This document shows, one piece after another, positions 25,722 to 34,429 of a stretch of DNA of 64,000 bases. The translations under genes and the position numbers were made by a program. The notes beneath the pieces were generated by a model. That model did not search any database. It was given only the letters and a program-made list of their open reading frames with translations, and was not told the origin of the DNA. The stretch is taken from contig CACMIX010000003.1 of NCBI GenBank assembly GCA_902613855.1, forward strand, positions 106,280-170,279, read 5' to 3'. Source of the stretch: an uncultured Pelagibacteraceae bacterium (GTDB taxonomy: Bacteria > Pseudomonadota > Alphaproteobacteria > Pelagibacterales > Pelagibacteraceae). The stretch's first letter is position 1. Every line of letters starts with the position of its first letter.

Positions 25722-26120
25722 TTATTTACTTACCGCTTCTTTAGTTTCTTCTTTTTTTGGCTTCTTAGAAACTTTTTCAGCTTCAGATAAAACTTTGCCA
25801 TCTTTTGAAAAAATTTTATTTATTCTTATCATAGAATACTCTTGTCGATGTCCATTTTTTCTTCTTGAATTGTGTCTTCTTCTTTTTTTAAAAATTAGTA
25901 TAGTTCTATTTTTACTGTTTTTAATTAAATCAGCTTCGACTTTTGCTCCACTTACATGAGGAGCTCCGACCTCAATAGATTTATCATCCCCATATGCTAG
26001 GATTTCATTAAATTCAATTTTTGTTTCAGGTTTTGAATCTGGAAGCTTCTCTACCTTAAGAATTTCTCCAGACTTAACTTTGTATTGCTTTCCACCTGTT
26101 TTTATAACTGCGTAAGACAT
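25722..26120 (-). CDS. rplU: 50S ribosomal protein L21
   Basis: Large-subunit protein binding 23S rRNA. The 132 aa protein begins [19 protein letters not shown] and has [22 protein letters not shown], the conserved basic region. About 25 residues beyond the usual end ([21 protein letters not shown]) form a charged Lys/Glu-rich tail. It heads the nine-gene operon and has a good promoter candidate just upstream. Confidence 0.96.
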   Translation of the reverse strand: MSYAVIKTGGKQYKVKSGEILKVEKLPDSKPETKIEFNEILAYGDDKSIEVGAPHVSGAKVEADLIKNSKNRTILIFKKRRRHNSRRKNGHRQEYSMIRINKIFSKDGKVLSEAEKVSKKPKKEETKEAVSK

Positions 26121-26147
26121 AGTATGAATATATATTTAAGTATCCGC

Positions 26148-26175
26148 AATATAGTTGCAGCTAAGTTTTAGTCAA
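26148..26175 (-). promoter_or_regulatory. Candidate sigma-70 promoter of the rplU operon
   Basis: Reading the minus strand, TTGACT (26175-26170) and TATATT (26153-26148) are separated by 16 bp and each matches five of six consensus bases. Predicted initiation near 26141 leaves about 20 nt before rplU. It lies in the gap after gloB, the only sizeable space upstream of nine tightly packed genes. Confidence 0.5.
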
Positions 26176-26185
26176 GCCGAATTAA

Positions 26186-26905
26186 CTAGAAATTATCCTT
26201 TAAATCTCGCAGTTTTGAAAAGGTTTTGACATCTTTTGCTCTTAGAAAAATATTGCAATCCAATTCTTCTTTAAGTGTAGACGGAATTGTGGGCAAGCTA
26301 CTCTTTAACTTTATTTGAATATTTTGTATTTTTTTTTTAAGATTTAAATTTTCAGAATCATGTTTTAAACAAAATTTTGAATTATTAAGAGTATATTCGT
26401 GACCACAATAAATTTGAGTATCAAGAGGCATAGCTTTAATCTTATTTAAAGAACTAAACATTTGTTCATAGGTACCTTCAAAAATTCTCCCGCAGCCAAG
26501 GGAAAAAAGAGTATCTCCAGTAAATAGTAATTTATCTTTATAAAAATGAAAACAAATATGACCCTTAGTATGTCCAGGAACATGAATTATTTTAGCTACA
26601 AAATTATCGCTTTTCCATATTTCATTGTCTTGAAGACAGATATCAATTTCTGGAATTCTTTCTGAATCATGTTTAAAGCCAACAACGATACTATTATATT
26701 TTTTTTTTAATTCCTTATTACCTCCAATATGATCATAATGATGATGAGTATTTAAAATATATTTTAGATTAATATTTTTATTTTTTAGATAATCAATTAC
26801 TGGACTGGCCTCGCTTGGGTCAACAATACATGCTAAATTGTTAGTTTCGTCAATAATTAAATAACTATAATTATCTTGGAGACATGAAATTATTTCTACT
26901 TTCAT
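26186..26905 (-). CDS. gloB: Hydroxyacylglutathione hydrolase (glyoxalase II)
   Basis: Metallo-beta-lactamase-fold hydrolase that splits S-lactoylglutathione to lactate and glutathione. The metal site NTHHHYDHIGGNKEL is complete, with VPGHTKGHICFHF and the bridging aspartate region LFTGDTLFSLGCGRIFEGT, plus CGHEYTLNN at the substrate site. The 239 aa length is slightly below the typical 250. It is the last gene after metX-metW with only 1 bp spacing. Confidence 0.93.
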   Translation of the reverse strand: MKVEIISCLQDNYSYLIIDETNNLACIVDPSEASPVIDYLKNKNINLKYILNTHHHYDHIGGNKELKKKYNSIVVGFKHDSERIPEIDICLQDNEIWKSDNFVAKIIHVPGHTKGHICFHFYKDKLLFTGDTLFSLGCGRIFEGTYEQMFSSLNKIKAMPLDTQIYCGHEYTLNNSKFCLKHDSENLNLKKKIQNIQIKLKSSLPTIPSTLKEELDCNIFLRAKDVKTFSKLRDLKDNF

Positions 26906-26906
26906 T

Positions 26907-27503
26907 TTATTTCTCTATTAAAAATATTCCTAGATCTGCAAAAAAATTTTTAATTGTTAAATTGCTATCATTTATTATTGAAACATTCTGATTGTTTATA
27001 GCCAATGATTTAAAGATTTTGATGTTTCTTGATTTTGCAAAGTAAAAAAAATCCTTTATTGAACACATATGAATATTAGGAGTATTGTACCACTCATCTG
27101 GTAATGTCTTAGTAATTGGCATTGTCCCTTTTATGAGCAAATGAAGTCTGACTCTCCAATAACCAAAGTTTGGAATAGTTACAATTGCTTTTTTTCCAAC
27201 TCTTAAAAGTTCGTTTATAACTAGCTCAGGATTTAAGAAAGCTTGAAGAGTTTGACTAAGAACAACATATTCGAAAGATTTGTCTGGAAATTGCTTTAGA
27301 TCTTTTTCTGCATTTCCTTCAATGACAGTCAATCCTTTTGCAATACACTCTTGTACTTTACTTTTTGAAATCTCCAGTCCTCTAATATTAGTATTTTTAT
27401 TATTTTTTAAAAACTGCATTAAAATTCCATCTCCACAACCTACATCTAATACTTTTTTATCTTTTTCAATTAATTCAGCTATTACTTGAAATTCATTTTT
27501 CAT
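26907..27503 (-). CDS. metW: Methionine biosynthesis protein MetW
   Basis: SAM-dependent methyltransferase-fold protein paired with MetX. By established work on proteobacterial MetX, MetW can support homoserine acylation by MetX; its methyl acceptor is not clear. The 198 aa protein has motif I KVLDVGCGDGILMQFL and the MetW-type SFEYVVLSQTLQAFLNPE and TIPNFGYWRVRLHLL. It starts 2 bp after metX ends, so the pair is co-transcribed under the SAM-II leader. Confidence 0.93.
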   Translation of the reverse strand: MKNEFQVIAELIEKDKKVLDVGCGDGILMQFLKNNKNTNIRGLEISKSKVQECIAKGLTVIEGNAEKDLKQFPDKSFEYVVLSQTLQAFLNPELVINELLRVGKKAIVTIPNFGYWRVRLHLLIKGTMPITKTLPDEWYNTPNIHMCSIKDFFYFAKSRNIKIFKSLAINNQNVSIINDSNLTIKNFFADLGIFLIEK

Positions 27504-27505
27504 AA

Positions 27506-28624
27506 TTAATTTTCTGTGTAAGATTTATCTAAAAAGTTTTTTAGCGCACTTAAAAAGTCTGGAACATCTAATAAAAAGGAGTCGTGACCTTTGTCAGACT
27601 CTATCTCAACAAAACCTACATCTGCGCCAATGGAATTTAAGGCAATTACAATCTCTTTGTTTTCTTGAGTTGGATAAAGCCAGTCAGATGTAAATGATAT
27701 TATAAAAAACTTTGCTCTTGTAGCTCTAAAAGCGTCAGATAAATTACCCTTGTATTGTTTTGCTAAGTCAAAATAATCCATTGCTCTTGTAATATAAAGA
27801 TAGCTATTCGCATCGAATCTGTCGACAAATACTGAACCTTGATATCTTAAATAACTTTCTATCTGAAAATCTGCATCAAAACCAAATTTCAAATCCTCTC
27901 GTTCTTGAAGTTTTCTTCCAAATTTTTCTTGGAGACCTTTTTTTGAAAGATAAGTTATATGTGCAGCCATTCTTGCAACAGCCAAACCTTTATTTGGGAT
28001 TGTATCTTCAGAGGAATAATCCCCACCTTTCCAATTACTATCAGCCGCTATAGCCTGTCTTCCTAATTCATTAAATGCAATATTTTGTGCTGAGTGACTA
28101 GACGTACAAGCAATTGGGATAACAGTTTTAGCTTTATCAGGAAAATTACTTATAAACTGTAGTACTTGCATACCACCCATTGAGCCACCTGCGATTGAAA
28201 AAAGTTTGTCTATACCAAAATGGTCAAGCAAATTATATTGCGCATTTACCATATCGTTTATAGTTATAACTGGAAAATTTGTACCAAAAGCAGTCCCAGT
28301 ATTAGGGTCTTCATGGCTTGGCCCAAATGAGCCCATGCATCCACCCATTACATTTGCACAAATAACAAAATATTTTTTGGTATCAATTGCTTTATAAGGA
28401 CCAACTGCATAAGACCACCAACCATCTTTCTTTGTTATTGGATTTTGGCCACTAACAAATTGATCTCCCGTTAATGCATGAAAAACCAAAATAGCATTAT
28501 CTTTATTTTTATTTAATGAACCATAAGTTTCATATGCAATTGGGAATTCACTAATAGTTTTTCCACAATCTAACTTTAATGGTTTTTTTACTATAAAGGT
28601 TTTAATATTATTCTCAGCATTCAT
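27506..28624 (-). CDS. metX: Homoserine O-acyltransferase
   Basis: Alpha/beta-hydrolase enzyme that activates homoserine with acetyl- or succinyl-CoA for methionine synthesis. The 372 aa protein contains the nucleophile elbow GGSMGGMQVLQF, LVFHALTGDQ in the N-terminal part, and the catalytic Asp and His in TSDWLYPTQE and ESDKGHDSFLLD. Members with an adjacent metW are often succinyl-specific, so the acyl donor is unsettled. A SAM-II riboswitch precedes it. No clear Shine-Dalgarno lies at the ATG. Confidence 0.93.
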   Translation of the reverse strand: MNAENNIKTFIVKKPLKLDCGKTISEFPIAYETYGSLNKNKDNAILVFHALTGDQFVSGQNPITKKDGWWSYAVGPYKAIDTKKYFVICANVMGGCMGSFGPSHEDPNTGTAFGTNFPVITINDMVNAQYNLLDHFGIDKLFSIAGGSMGGMQVLQFISNFPDKAKTVIPIACTSSHSAQNIAFNELGRQAIAADSNWKGGDYSSEDTIPNKGLAVARMAAHITYLSKKGLQEKFGRKLQEREDLKFGFDADFQIESYLRYQGSVFVDRFDANSYLYITRAMDYFDLAKQYKGNLSDAFRATRAKFFIISFTSDWLYPTQENKEIVIALNSIGADVGFVEIESDKGHDSFLLDVPDFLSALKNFLDKSYTEN

Positions 28625-28650
28625 AACTAAGCTAATTTTTGAATTGTGAG

Positions 28651-28710
28651 AAAAAAAACTATTTTAGCGGTTTTTTTTAAGCGCTCGCAATTCAGTTAAA
28701 TCAGCGCATA
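28651..28710 (-). promoter_or_regulatory. SAM-II riboswitch upstream of metX
   Basis: On the minus strand the leader reads TGCGCTGATTTAACTGAATT followed by GCGAGCGCTT, A-rich linker, then GCTAAAATAG. This matches the SAM-II pattern I know from alphaproteobacteria and marine metagenomes: the GCGCT/AGCGC stem, the GATTTAAC loop with TTGC after it, and the distal GCTAAAA strand of the pseudoknot. It would lower metX-metW-gloB expression when SAM is abundant. The aptamer's A8 and U8 tracts flanking GCTAAAA could form a competing stem. Confidence 0.9.
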
Positions 28711-28713
28711 ATT

Positions 28714-28742
28714 TTTGTACTAGAACTTATTTATTATGTCAA
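28714..28742 (-). promoter_or_regulatory. Sigma-70 promoter for the SAM-II leader and metX
   Basis: Minus strand TTGACA (28742-28737), a perfect -35, is followed after 17 bp by TACAAA (28719-28714). Initiation 6-8 nt downstream falls at the first bases of the riboswitch stem. The agreement between promoter spacing and riboswitch start makes this one of the best supported promoters in the window. Confidence 0.65.
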
Positions 28743-28754
28743 TTTTTTTAAAAA

Positions 28755-28783
28755 TTGTCTTATTCTCTATAAAAATTTGTAAT
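28755..28783 (+). promoter_or_regulatory. Candidate sigma-70 promoter for hisC-tyrA
   Basis: TTGTCT at 28755-28760 and TGTAAT at 28778-28783 are spaced by 17 bp. Predicted initiation near 28790 gives a leader of about 26 nt before the hisC ATG. It is divergent from the metX promoter, with about 12 bp between the two -35 elements. Confidence 0.45.
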
Positions 28784-28815
28784 TTTATCTATAAAGAGCT
28801 CATAAAATTAAAAAA

Positions 28816-29898
28816 ATGGTTACTCCAAAATTTAAAAAATTTAAGATTGAAGCTTATAAACCTGGCAAGTCAAAGGTCAAAAAGCTTAAAAAAGTAATAA
28901 AACTTTCAGCTAACGAATCTGCTCTTGGGATCAGCCCAATGGCAAAGAAATTGATATCAAATAAAAAAATGATTTTGGATAAATATCCTGATGGAAAGTC
29001 ACAAGATCTGAAAAAAGCAATTTCCAAAAAATATAAGTGTGATTTAAATAAAATTATTTGTGGTGCAGGTTCTGACGAGGTAATTCAAATGTTGTGTCAA
29101 TTATATTTAAATCCAAAAGATGAGGTAATAGTTCCAGAATATAGTTTTTTGATGTACAGAATTTATGCAAAAATTGTAGGTGCCAAAGTTTTATTTGCAA
29201 AAGAGGTAAATTTTAAAGTGTCAATAAGAGAGATTTTAAAAAAAATCACAAGAAAAACTAAAATAGTATTTATCGCTAACCCAAATAATCCAACTGCAAC
29301 TTATTTGACTAAAAAAGAAATATTAGAACTAAGGAATAAAATGAATAAAAATATTTTACTTGTGGTTGATGATGCGTACTCAGAATATATGAAAAATAAT
29401 GATTATACTTCAGGTTTAGATTTATTTAGAAATAAAGATAATGTTTTTATATTAAGAACATTTTCAAAAATGTTTGGATTAGCTTCCTTAAGAGTAGGTT
29501 GGGGATATGGATCAAAAAAAATAATAGATGCTCTAAATGTTATTAAACCACCATTCAATGTAAATGGTGTAGCACAACTCGCAGCTATTGCGTCGCTAAG
29601 AGATACAAAATTTATAAGTAGATCTGTTAAGCACAATTTACTTTATGCTAAAAAGTTAAAAAAATTTCTTGAAGTTTACAATATTTCTTCAAATAAAATT
29701 TCAGCAAATTTTCTATTTTTAAATTTTGATAATTGTAAAATTTCAGCAAAATATTTATATGAAAAATTGAAACAAAAAGGTGTTATCTTAAGATCAACAG
29801 AGGATGGCTATGGTATTAAAAATAAATTAAGATTAACCATAGGGTCTAAGGAAGAAAATTTAAAATTTATGAATACTGTAAAAAGAATATTAAATTAA
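28816..29898 (+). CDS. hisC: Histidinol-phosphate / aromatic aminotransferase
   Basis: PLP aminotransferase of fold type I (360 aa). It has KLSANESALGISP near the N-terminus, VDDAYSEYM, and the PLP lysine in RTFSKMFGLASLRVGWGYG. HisC-family proteins act on histidinol phosphate and often on aromatic keto acids or arogenate. It is immediately followed by a prephenate dehydrogenase with no intergenic base and no other his gene, so a role in tyrosine/phenylalanine synthesis, alone or in addition to histidine, is likely. Confidence 0.88.
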   Translation: MVTPKFKKFKIEAYKPGKSKVKKLKKVIKLSANESALGISPMAKKLISNKKMILDKYPDGKSQDLKKAISKKYKCDLNKIICGAGSDEVIQMLCQLYLNPKDEVIVPEYSFLMYRIYAKIVGAKVLFAKEVNFKVSIREILKKITRKTKIVFIANPNNPTATYLTKKEILELRNKMNKNILLVVDDAYSEYMKNNDYTSGLDLFRNKDNVFILRTFSKMFGLASLRVGWGYGSKKIIDALNVIKPPFNVNGVAQLAAIASLRDTKFISRSVKHNLLYAKKLKKFLEVYNISSNKISANFLFLNFDNCKISAKYLYEKLKQKGVILRSTEDGYGIKNKLRLTIGSKEENLKFMNTVKRILN

Positions 29899-30795
29899 AT
29901 GAATAATATTTTAATTATTGGATGTGGTTTATTAGGATCCTCTTTATTGAGATGCATTCACAAAAAAAAAATTGTTAAAAAAATATTCATTTATGAAAAA
30001 TCAAAATCAAATGTTTCAAAAATTAAGAAATTAAGGCTTCCAGGTATTGTTATTGACAATCTAGATAAAGGAGCAATTAATTATGATCTAATTATTGTTT
30101 GCACTCCAATGAGTGAATATAAAAATCTAATCTTAAAGATAAATAATTTTATTACTCCCAAAACATTAATTACAGACATCGGATCATCTAAAGTAGAGAC
30201 CTCGAGGCTTATAAAAAAATTTTTAAAAAAAAATATATCTTGGACTCAAAGTCATCCCATTGCAGGCTCTGAAGTTAGTGGCCCAGAGCATGGTAAAGAA
30301 AATATGTTTCAAGATCGATGGTGTATTTTAATAAAAGAAAAAAATACAAAAAAAAAATATTTAGACATTTTAAATAATTTTTGGAAAAAAATGGGTTCAA
30401 AAGTTATCGTTATGACACCTGAAAAACATGATAGAATTTTTTCCATAACAAGTCATTTACCCCATTTAATTGCCTATAATTTGGTAAAATCAGCACAAGA
30501 TTTTGAAAAAAAACAAAATTATGATTTGATTAAGTTTAGTGCTGGAGGACTTAGAGACTTTTCACGTATAGCAGCTTCAAATGAAATTATGTGGAGAGAT
30601 ATTTTTTTTAACAATAGTAATAATATTTCAAAAGCTATTGATTTATTTATCAAAAATCTAACAGCTTTTAAAAAAGATATAAATTTAAAAAACAATAAAT
30701 CAATATTAAAAAAATTAATTCAAACTAAAAGAGTTCGTTCTAAAATTATTAAGTTAAAACAAGATATAAACAAACCTGACTTTGGTAGAAATTAA
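29899..30795 (+). CDS. tyrA: Prephenate/arogenate dehydrogenase
   Basis: Makes the tyrosine precursor by NAD(P)-dependent oxidative decarboxylation. The 298 aa protein starts with the Rossmann motif NNILIIGCGLLGSSLLRCI and has QSHPIAGSEVSGPEHGKE and MTPEKHDRIFSITSHLPHLIA, typical of TyrA. There is no chorismate mutase or ACT domain, so it is a single-function enzyme. Its stop codon is shared with the convergent NlpC/P60 gene in TTAA. Confidence 0.93.
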   Translation: MNNILIIGCGLLGSSLLRCIHKKKIVKKIFIYEKSKSNVSKIKKLRLPGIVIDNLDKGAINYDLIIVCTPMSEYKNLILKINNFITPKTLITDIGSSKVETSRLIKKFLKKNISWTQSHPIAGSEVSGPEHGKENMFQDRWCILIKEKNTKKKYLDILNNFWKKMGSKVIVMTPEKHDRIFSITSHLPHLIAYNLVKSAQDFEKKQNYDLIKFSAGGLRDFSRIAASNEIMWRDIFFNNSNNISKAIDLFIKNLTAFKKDINLKNNKSILKKLIQTKRVRSKIIKLKQDINKPDFGRN

Positions 30796-31535
30796 AATTT
30801 TATTTTAGAAATTTTTCTCACTTCAAGACCTGCTGTATCAAGTATTCTTTTAATTGTTTCCTTTATTGGCATGATAAGTACTTTTTTTTTTGGACCATAA
30901 GCGTGAATCAACTGTTTAGAGTTTACACAAATGGCAACATGACCTTTCCAAAATATAATATCTCCCGTTTTAAATTTTTTTGATATTTTTTTCTCCGAAT
31001 ACTTTATTTGATCTTTAGTATCTCTTGGATAAAATAAATTATTATAATAAAAAAAAATTTGCAATAGAGCTGAGCAATCAATACCTTTATAAGTCTTACC
31101 ACCCCATTTATAACTTACCTTAAGAAATTTTGTAAAAAATTTTATAAAGTTTTTTTCTTTGTGATTAATTTCTTTGATATCTTTTTTTTTAATCCACTTA
31201 TTCTTGTCAATTTTTATATATAACTTATTTTCTTTTTCTACACTCAATTTAGATCCTAGGGGGAGGTAGCTGTTTGAAACAGAATTAGGTTTTATATAAA
31301 TTTTTGCCTTTAATGTATTTACTTTATATTTTGGATTAAAATTTTTGATATATTGTTTATTTTTAATGTATCCAACATAATTGTCATAAGTAGATTTAAT
31401 CTTTATCCAATTTTTATTTTTAGAAAAAATTTTAAATTTTTCACCGTATATTATTTGAGAAGTTACCTCAGATGACGTGTAAGGTTCTTTGTAAATATTT
31501 GAAATATTCCCTTTAAAGTAAAAATTATTTTTCAC
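30792..31535 (-). CDS. NlpC/P60 cell-wall hydrolase with SH3 domains
   Basis: Predicted peptidoglycan stem-peptide hydrolase, 247 aa. Two bacterial SH3 segments (about residues 10-60 and 70-115) precede a C-terminal NlpC/P60 domain. The catalytic cysteine is in YKGIDCSALLQIFF, with DIIFWKGHVAICV carrying the histidine. No clear signal peptide is seen, so it may act in the cytosol on imported muropeptides, as for gamma-glutamyl-diamino acid endopeptidases. The upstream partner encodes an AmpG-like permease and overlaps it by 11 nt, supporting a recycling role. Confidence 0.85.
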   Translation of the reverse strand: MKNNFYFKGNISNIYKEPYTSSEVTSQIIYGEKFKIFSKNKNWIKIKSTYDNYVGYIKNKQYIKNFNPKYKVNTLKAKIYIKPNSVSNSYLPLGSKLSVEKENKLYIKIDKNKWIKKKDIKEINHKEKNFIKFFTKFLKVSYKWGGKTYKGIDCSALLQIFFYYNNLFYPRDTKDQIKYSEKKISKKFKTGDIIFWKGHVAICVNSKQLIHAYGPKKKVLIMPIKETIKRILDTAGLEVRKISKIKF

Positions 31536-32901
31536 TAATTTTGATTTTATTTTTTATAAGCCATAAACAAAATAAAGAAGGGATGACCATAATTGTAGTT
31601 AAAACGAAGAATGTACCCCAATCTCCATTTAGCCAATCTACTAACGCACCTGAGGATGATGCTAAAGTAGTTCTTCCAGCAGTACCTATTGAAGCAAGCA
31701 ATGCATATTGAGTTGCTGTGTAAGTTCTATCTACCAATAAAGAAATAAAGGCAACAAAAGCCACTGTAGCAAATGCTGCAGTAATATCGTCAGCAATCAC
31801 AGCGATTGCAAATAAAATTTCAGATTTTCCTGTCCAAGCCAAAACTGCAAATAAAAGATTTGTTATAGCCATTAGCCCTCCTGCGAAGAACATTGTTTTT
31901 ATCGTTCCAGCTCTCATAGCCATTAAGCCACCTATTAATGTAAATATTACAGTTGTAATCCAACCAAGTCCTTTTGAGTAAATTGCAATTTGTCCTTTTG
32001 AAAATCCGATTTCTTTATAAAAAACAATAGACATCCTTCCCATAAAAGCTTCACCAATTTTAAATAAAAAAATGAATGCTAATATTCCTGCTGCGATAGC
32101 AAAGCCATTTTTTTTAAAAAAACTAATAATGGGTCCTCCAATAGTCCCTGTGATATAGGCAATAAAGTTTGTTATAATATTACTAGATCCAAGTTTTTTT
32201 TTAATTAGTTGGTCTGTTTCTTTCTGTTTAGCTTGTCTATCTGTTTGAATAGGTTCATGAACAAACATTAAACCTATGTTCATTAAAATAATTAAAATTC
32301 CCAAAATTAAAAAAGTAGTTTGCCAATAGTCAGATACGCCTAAGTTTTCAAAAAATTCAGCTGTAAACAATGCAACAACACCACCCAATTTATAACCTGT
32401 CCACCAACCTACAACAGCCATTGCAGCACCTGCCGCCATAGATTTTCCTTCATTTTCATTTATTTGTTCAATTCTTAATGCATCGATAGTTATGTCTTGT
32501 GTAGCTGAGGCTATAGCTATAATTAATCCTACACTTATCAATAGAGCTAAATTTTCTGTTGGATTTATTACGCTCCAAACTACTAGGCATACTAAAATTA
32601 CGATTTGCATTAAGACTATCCATCCCCGTCTGTGACCCAATTTTTTTGTTAAATAAGATATTTGGACTCTATCGATAATTGGAGCCCACAAGTAGTTAAA
32701 GGCGTATACACCGAAGATTAATCCTGCCCAACCAATTGTAGATCTGCTTAGACCCTCTTCTTTTAACCAAAGACTTAAACTGCTTGCAATCAATACCCAA
32801 GGAAAACCTGAGATGGCTCCTAACAAAAGAATTCTGAGCATTCTTTTGTCGTAATAAACAGAAAAAGTTTCAGACAGTGTTTGTTTTTTTACCTCAAGCA
32901 T
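31525..32901 (-). CDS. ampG: AmpG-family muropeptide permease (MFS)
   Basis: Inner-membrane transporter of 458 aa with about 12-14 hydrophobic segments. The N-terminus, LLLGAISGFPWVLIASSLSL then WLKEEGLSRSTIGWAGL, is the AmpG signature, followed by YLWAPIIDR. AmpG imports GlcNAc-anhydroMurNAc peptides for recycling. It lies between trkH (abutting) and the NlpC/P60 gene (overlapping), and amgK/murU for MurNAc re-use are 18 kb away. The exact substrate is inferred from family. Confidence 0.87.
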   Translation of the reverse strand: MLEVKKQTLSETFSVYYDKRMLRILLLGAISGFPWVLIASSLSLWLKEEGLSRSTIGWAGLIFGVYAFNYLWAPIIDRVQISYLTKKLGHRRGWIVLMQIVILVCLVVWSVINPTENLALLISVGLIIAIASATQDITIDALRIEQINENEGKSMAAGAAMAVVGWWTGYKLGGVVALFTAEFFENLGVSDYWQTTFLILGILIILMNIGLMFVHEPIQTDRQAKQKETDQLIKKKLGSSNIITNFIAYITGTIGGPIISFFKKNGFAIAAGILAFIFLFKIGEAFMGRMSIVFYKEIGFSKGQIAIYSKGLGWITTVIFTLIGGLMAMRAGTIKTMFFAGGLMAITNLLFAVLAWTGKSEILFAIAVIADDITAAFATVAFVAFISLLVDRTYTATQYALLASIGTAGRTTLASSSGALVDWLNGDWGTFFVLTTIMVIPSLFCLWLIKNKIKISEK

Positions 32902-34341
32902 TTAGTTTTTCCAAAAGGATGGTAGAAATAATACTAGTATTGCGAACAACTCAAGTCTACCTAAAATCATTCCAACAGATAAAACCCATTTTGATATATC
33001 TGGCAATGATGAAAAATCTCCATTTGGACCAATTATTGGCCCCAAACCTGGACCTACATTTGAGATAGATGTTGCGGCCCCAGAAAGAGCAGTAATAAAA
33101 TCAAGACCAGTTAAAGATAATAATGCAGATAAAATAAAGAAAATTACAAAATAAAAAAATATGAAAGATATAATTGAAGCAATAAATTTTTCATCCACTG
33201 AATTTTGATCATACTTTATTAAAAAAACTCCTTTTGGATAAATAATTTTTTTAAGCTGGTTTAAAATGAAAAGGTAGAGAATTTGAATTCTAAATATTTT
33301 AATTCCACAAGTAGTTGATCCTGCACATCCACCAATAAACATTAACGCAAGAAAAATAGTTATTGGAAAACTACCCCAACTATCAAATTCAGCATTTACA
33401 TAACCAGTGCCGGTTAAAATAGAAATAGTATTGAAAAATATTGATCTAAATGAAAAATTTTCATTATTTGTTAAAAATAAATAAAAACTCAGAATAATTA
33501 TAGATAAAATTATTATTTTTAAAAAAGATATTATTTGACCATCACTTATAAATATTTTTTTGTTTCCATTTAAAAACTTAATGTAAGCTATAAAGGGAAC
33601 ACTTCCTAAAATAATAAACACCATAGAGGAAATCTCAATATAAACGCTATTAAAATAACCTATAGATTGGTTATAATTTGAGAATCCACCTGTTGCTATT
33701 GTAGTCATTGAATGGGTTAAGCTATCAAATTTTCCCATTCCAAAAATCCAGTAACTAATAGCACAAACTGCTGTTAAAGCAGAATAAATATATACCAGCC
33801 TTAAAGCAATTTCTTTAGATTTTGGAAGTATTTTTTCTGACGAGTCGTTGCTGGAGATTTTAAATAATTGCATTCCTCCAACATTCATTATCGGCATAAG
33901 AGTTATAGCCATTACAATGATACCTATACCTCCTAACCATTGCAAAATAGCTCTCCATAAAAGAATACCTTTAGGTGCATTTTCTAAATTAGATATGATA
34001 GTTGAACCTGTAGTGGTAATTCCTGACATGCTCTCAAAAAAAGCATCTGTAATTGACATTTCCATAGAAGAAAAAATGAAAGGTAAAGATCCAAAAACTG
34101 CGACACTCAACCAAGATAAAGCCGTTAACAAAAAGGCTTGTTGTAAATTAACTTTTCTATCATGATCAATATTTGTTAAAAAAAAAAGCGCTCCAAAAAC
34201 TATAGTTACAATTGATGCTCCAAAAAAAGATGAGTCAATTTCTGCATAAATAAATTGTACAATTATAGGGACAAACATAGACACCCCTAAGATTATTTGT
34301 AAAATTCCAAGTGTAAAAAATACCGTTTTATAATTAGACAT
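32902..34341 (-). CDS. trkH: Trk-type potassium uptake channel subunit TrkH
   Basis: Membrane K+ channel of 479 aa with four pore-loop repeats. The selectivity-loop glycines are visible in SGITTTGST, MTTIATGGFSN, ISILTGTGYVN and SISNVGPGLG. It normally works with the cytosolic NAD-binding TrkA, which is not in this window. It abuts ampG downstream, probably in one transcript. Confidence 0.93.
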   Translation of the reverse strand: MSNYKTVFFTLGILQIILGVSMFVPIIVQFIYAEIDSSFFGASIVTIVFGALFFLTNIDHDRKVNLQQAFLLTALSWLSVAVFGSLPFIFSSMEMSITDAFFESMSGITTTGSTIISNLENAPKGILLWRAILQWLGGIGIIVMAITLMPIMNVGGMQLFKISSNDSSEKILPKSKEIALRLVYIYSALTAVCAISYWIFGMGKFDSLTHSMTTIATGGFSNYNQSIGYFNSVYIEISSMVFIILGSVPFIAYIKFLNGNKKIFISDGQIISFLKIIILSIIILSFYLFLTNNENFSFRSIFFNTISILTGTGYVNAEFDSWGSFPITIFLALMFIGGCAGSTTCGIKIFRIQILYLFILNQLKKIIYPKGVFLIKYDQNSVDEKFIASIISFIFFYFVIFFILSALLSLTGLDFITALSGAATSISNVGPGLGPIIGPNGDFSSLPDISKWVLSVGMILGRLELFAILVLFLPSFWKN

Positions 34342-34429
34342 TTTGAAAGAACATTATTTTATGGTAAATAAATTTCAACTCTATAAGAATTAATAAAATC
34401 ACTAATTTGAGATTTTAAAAGAACAATTC

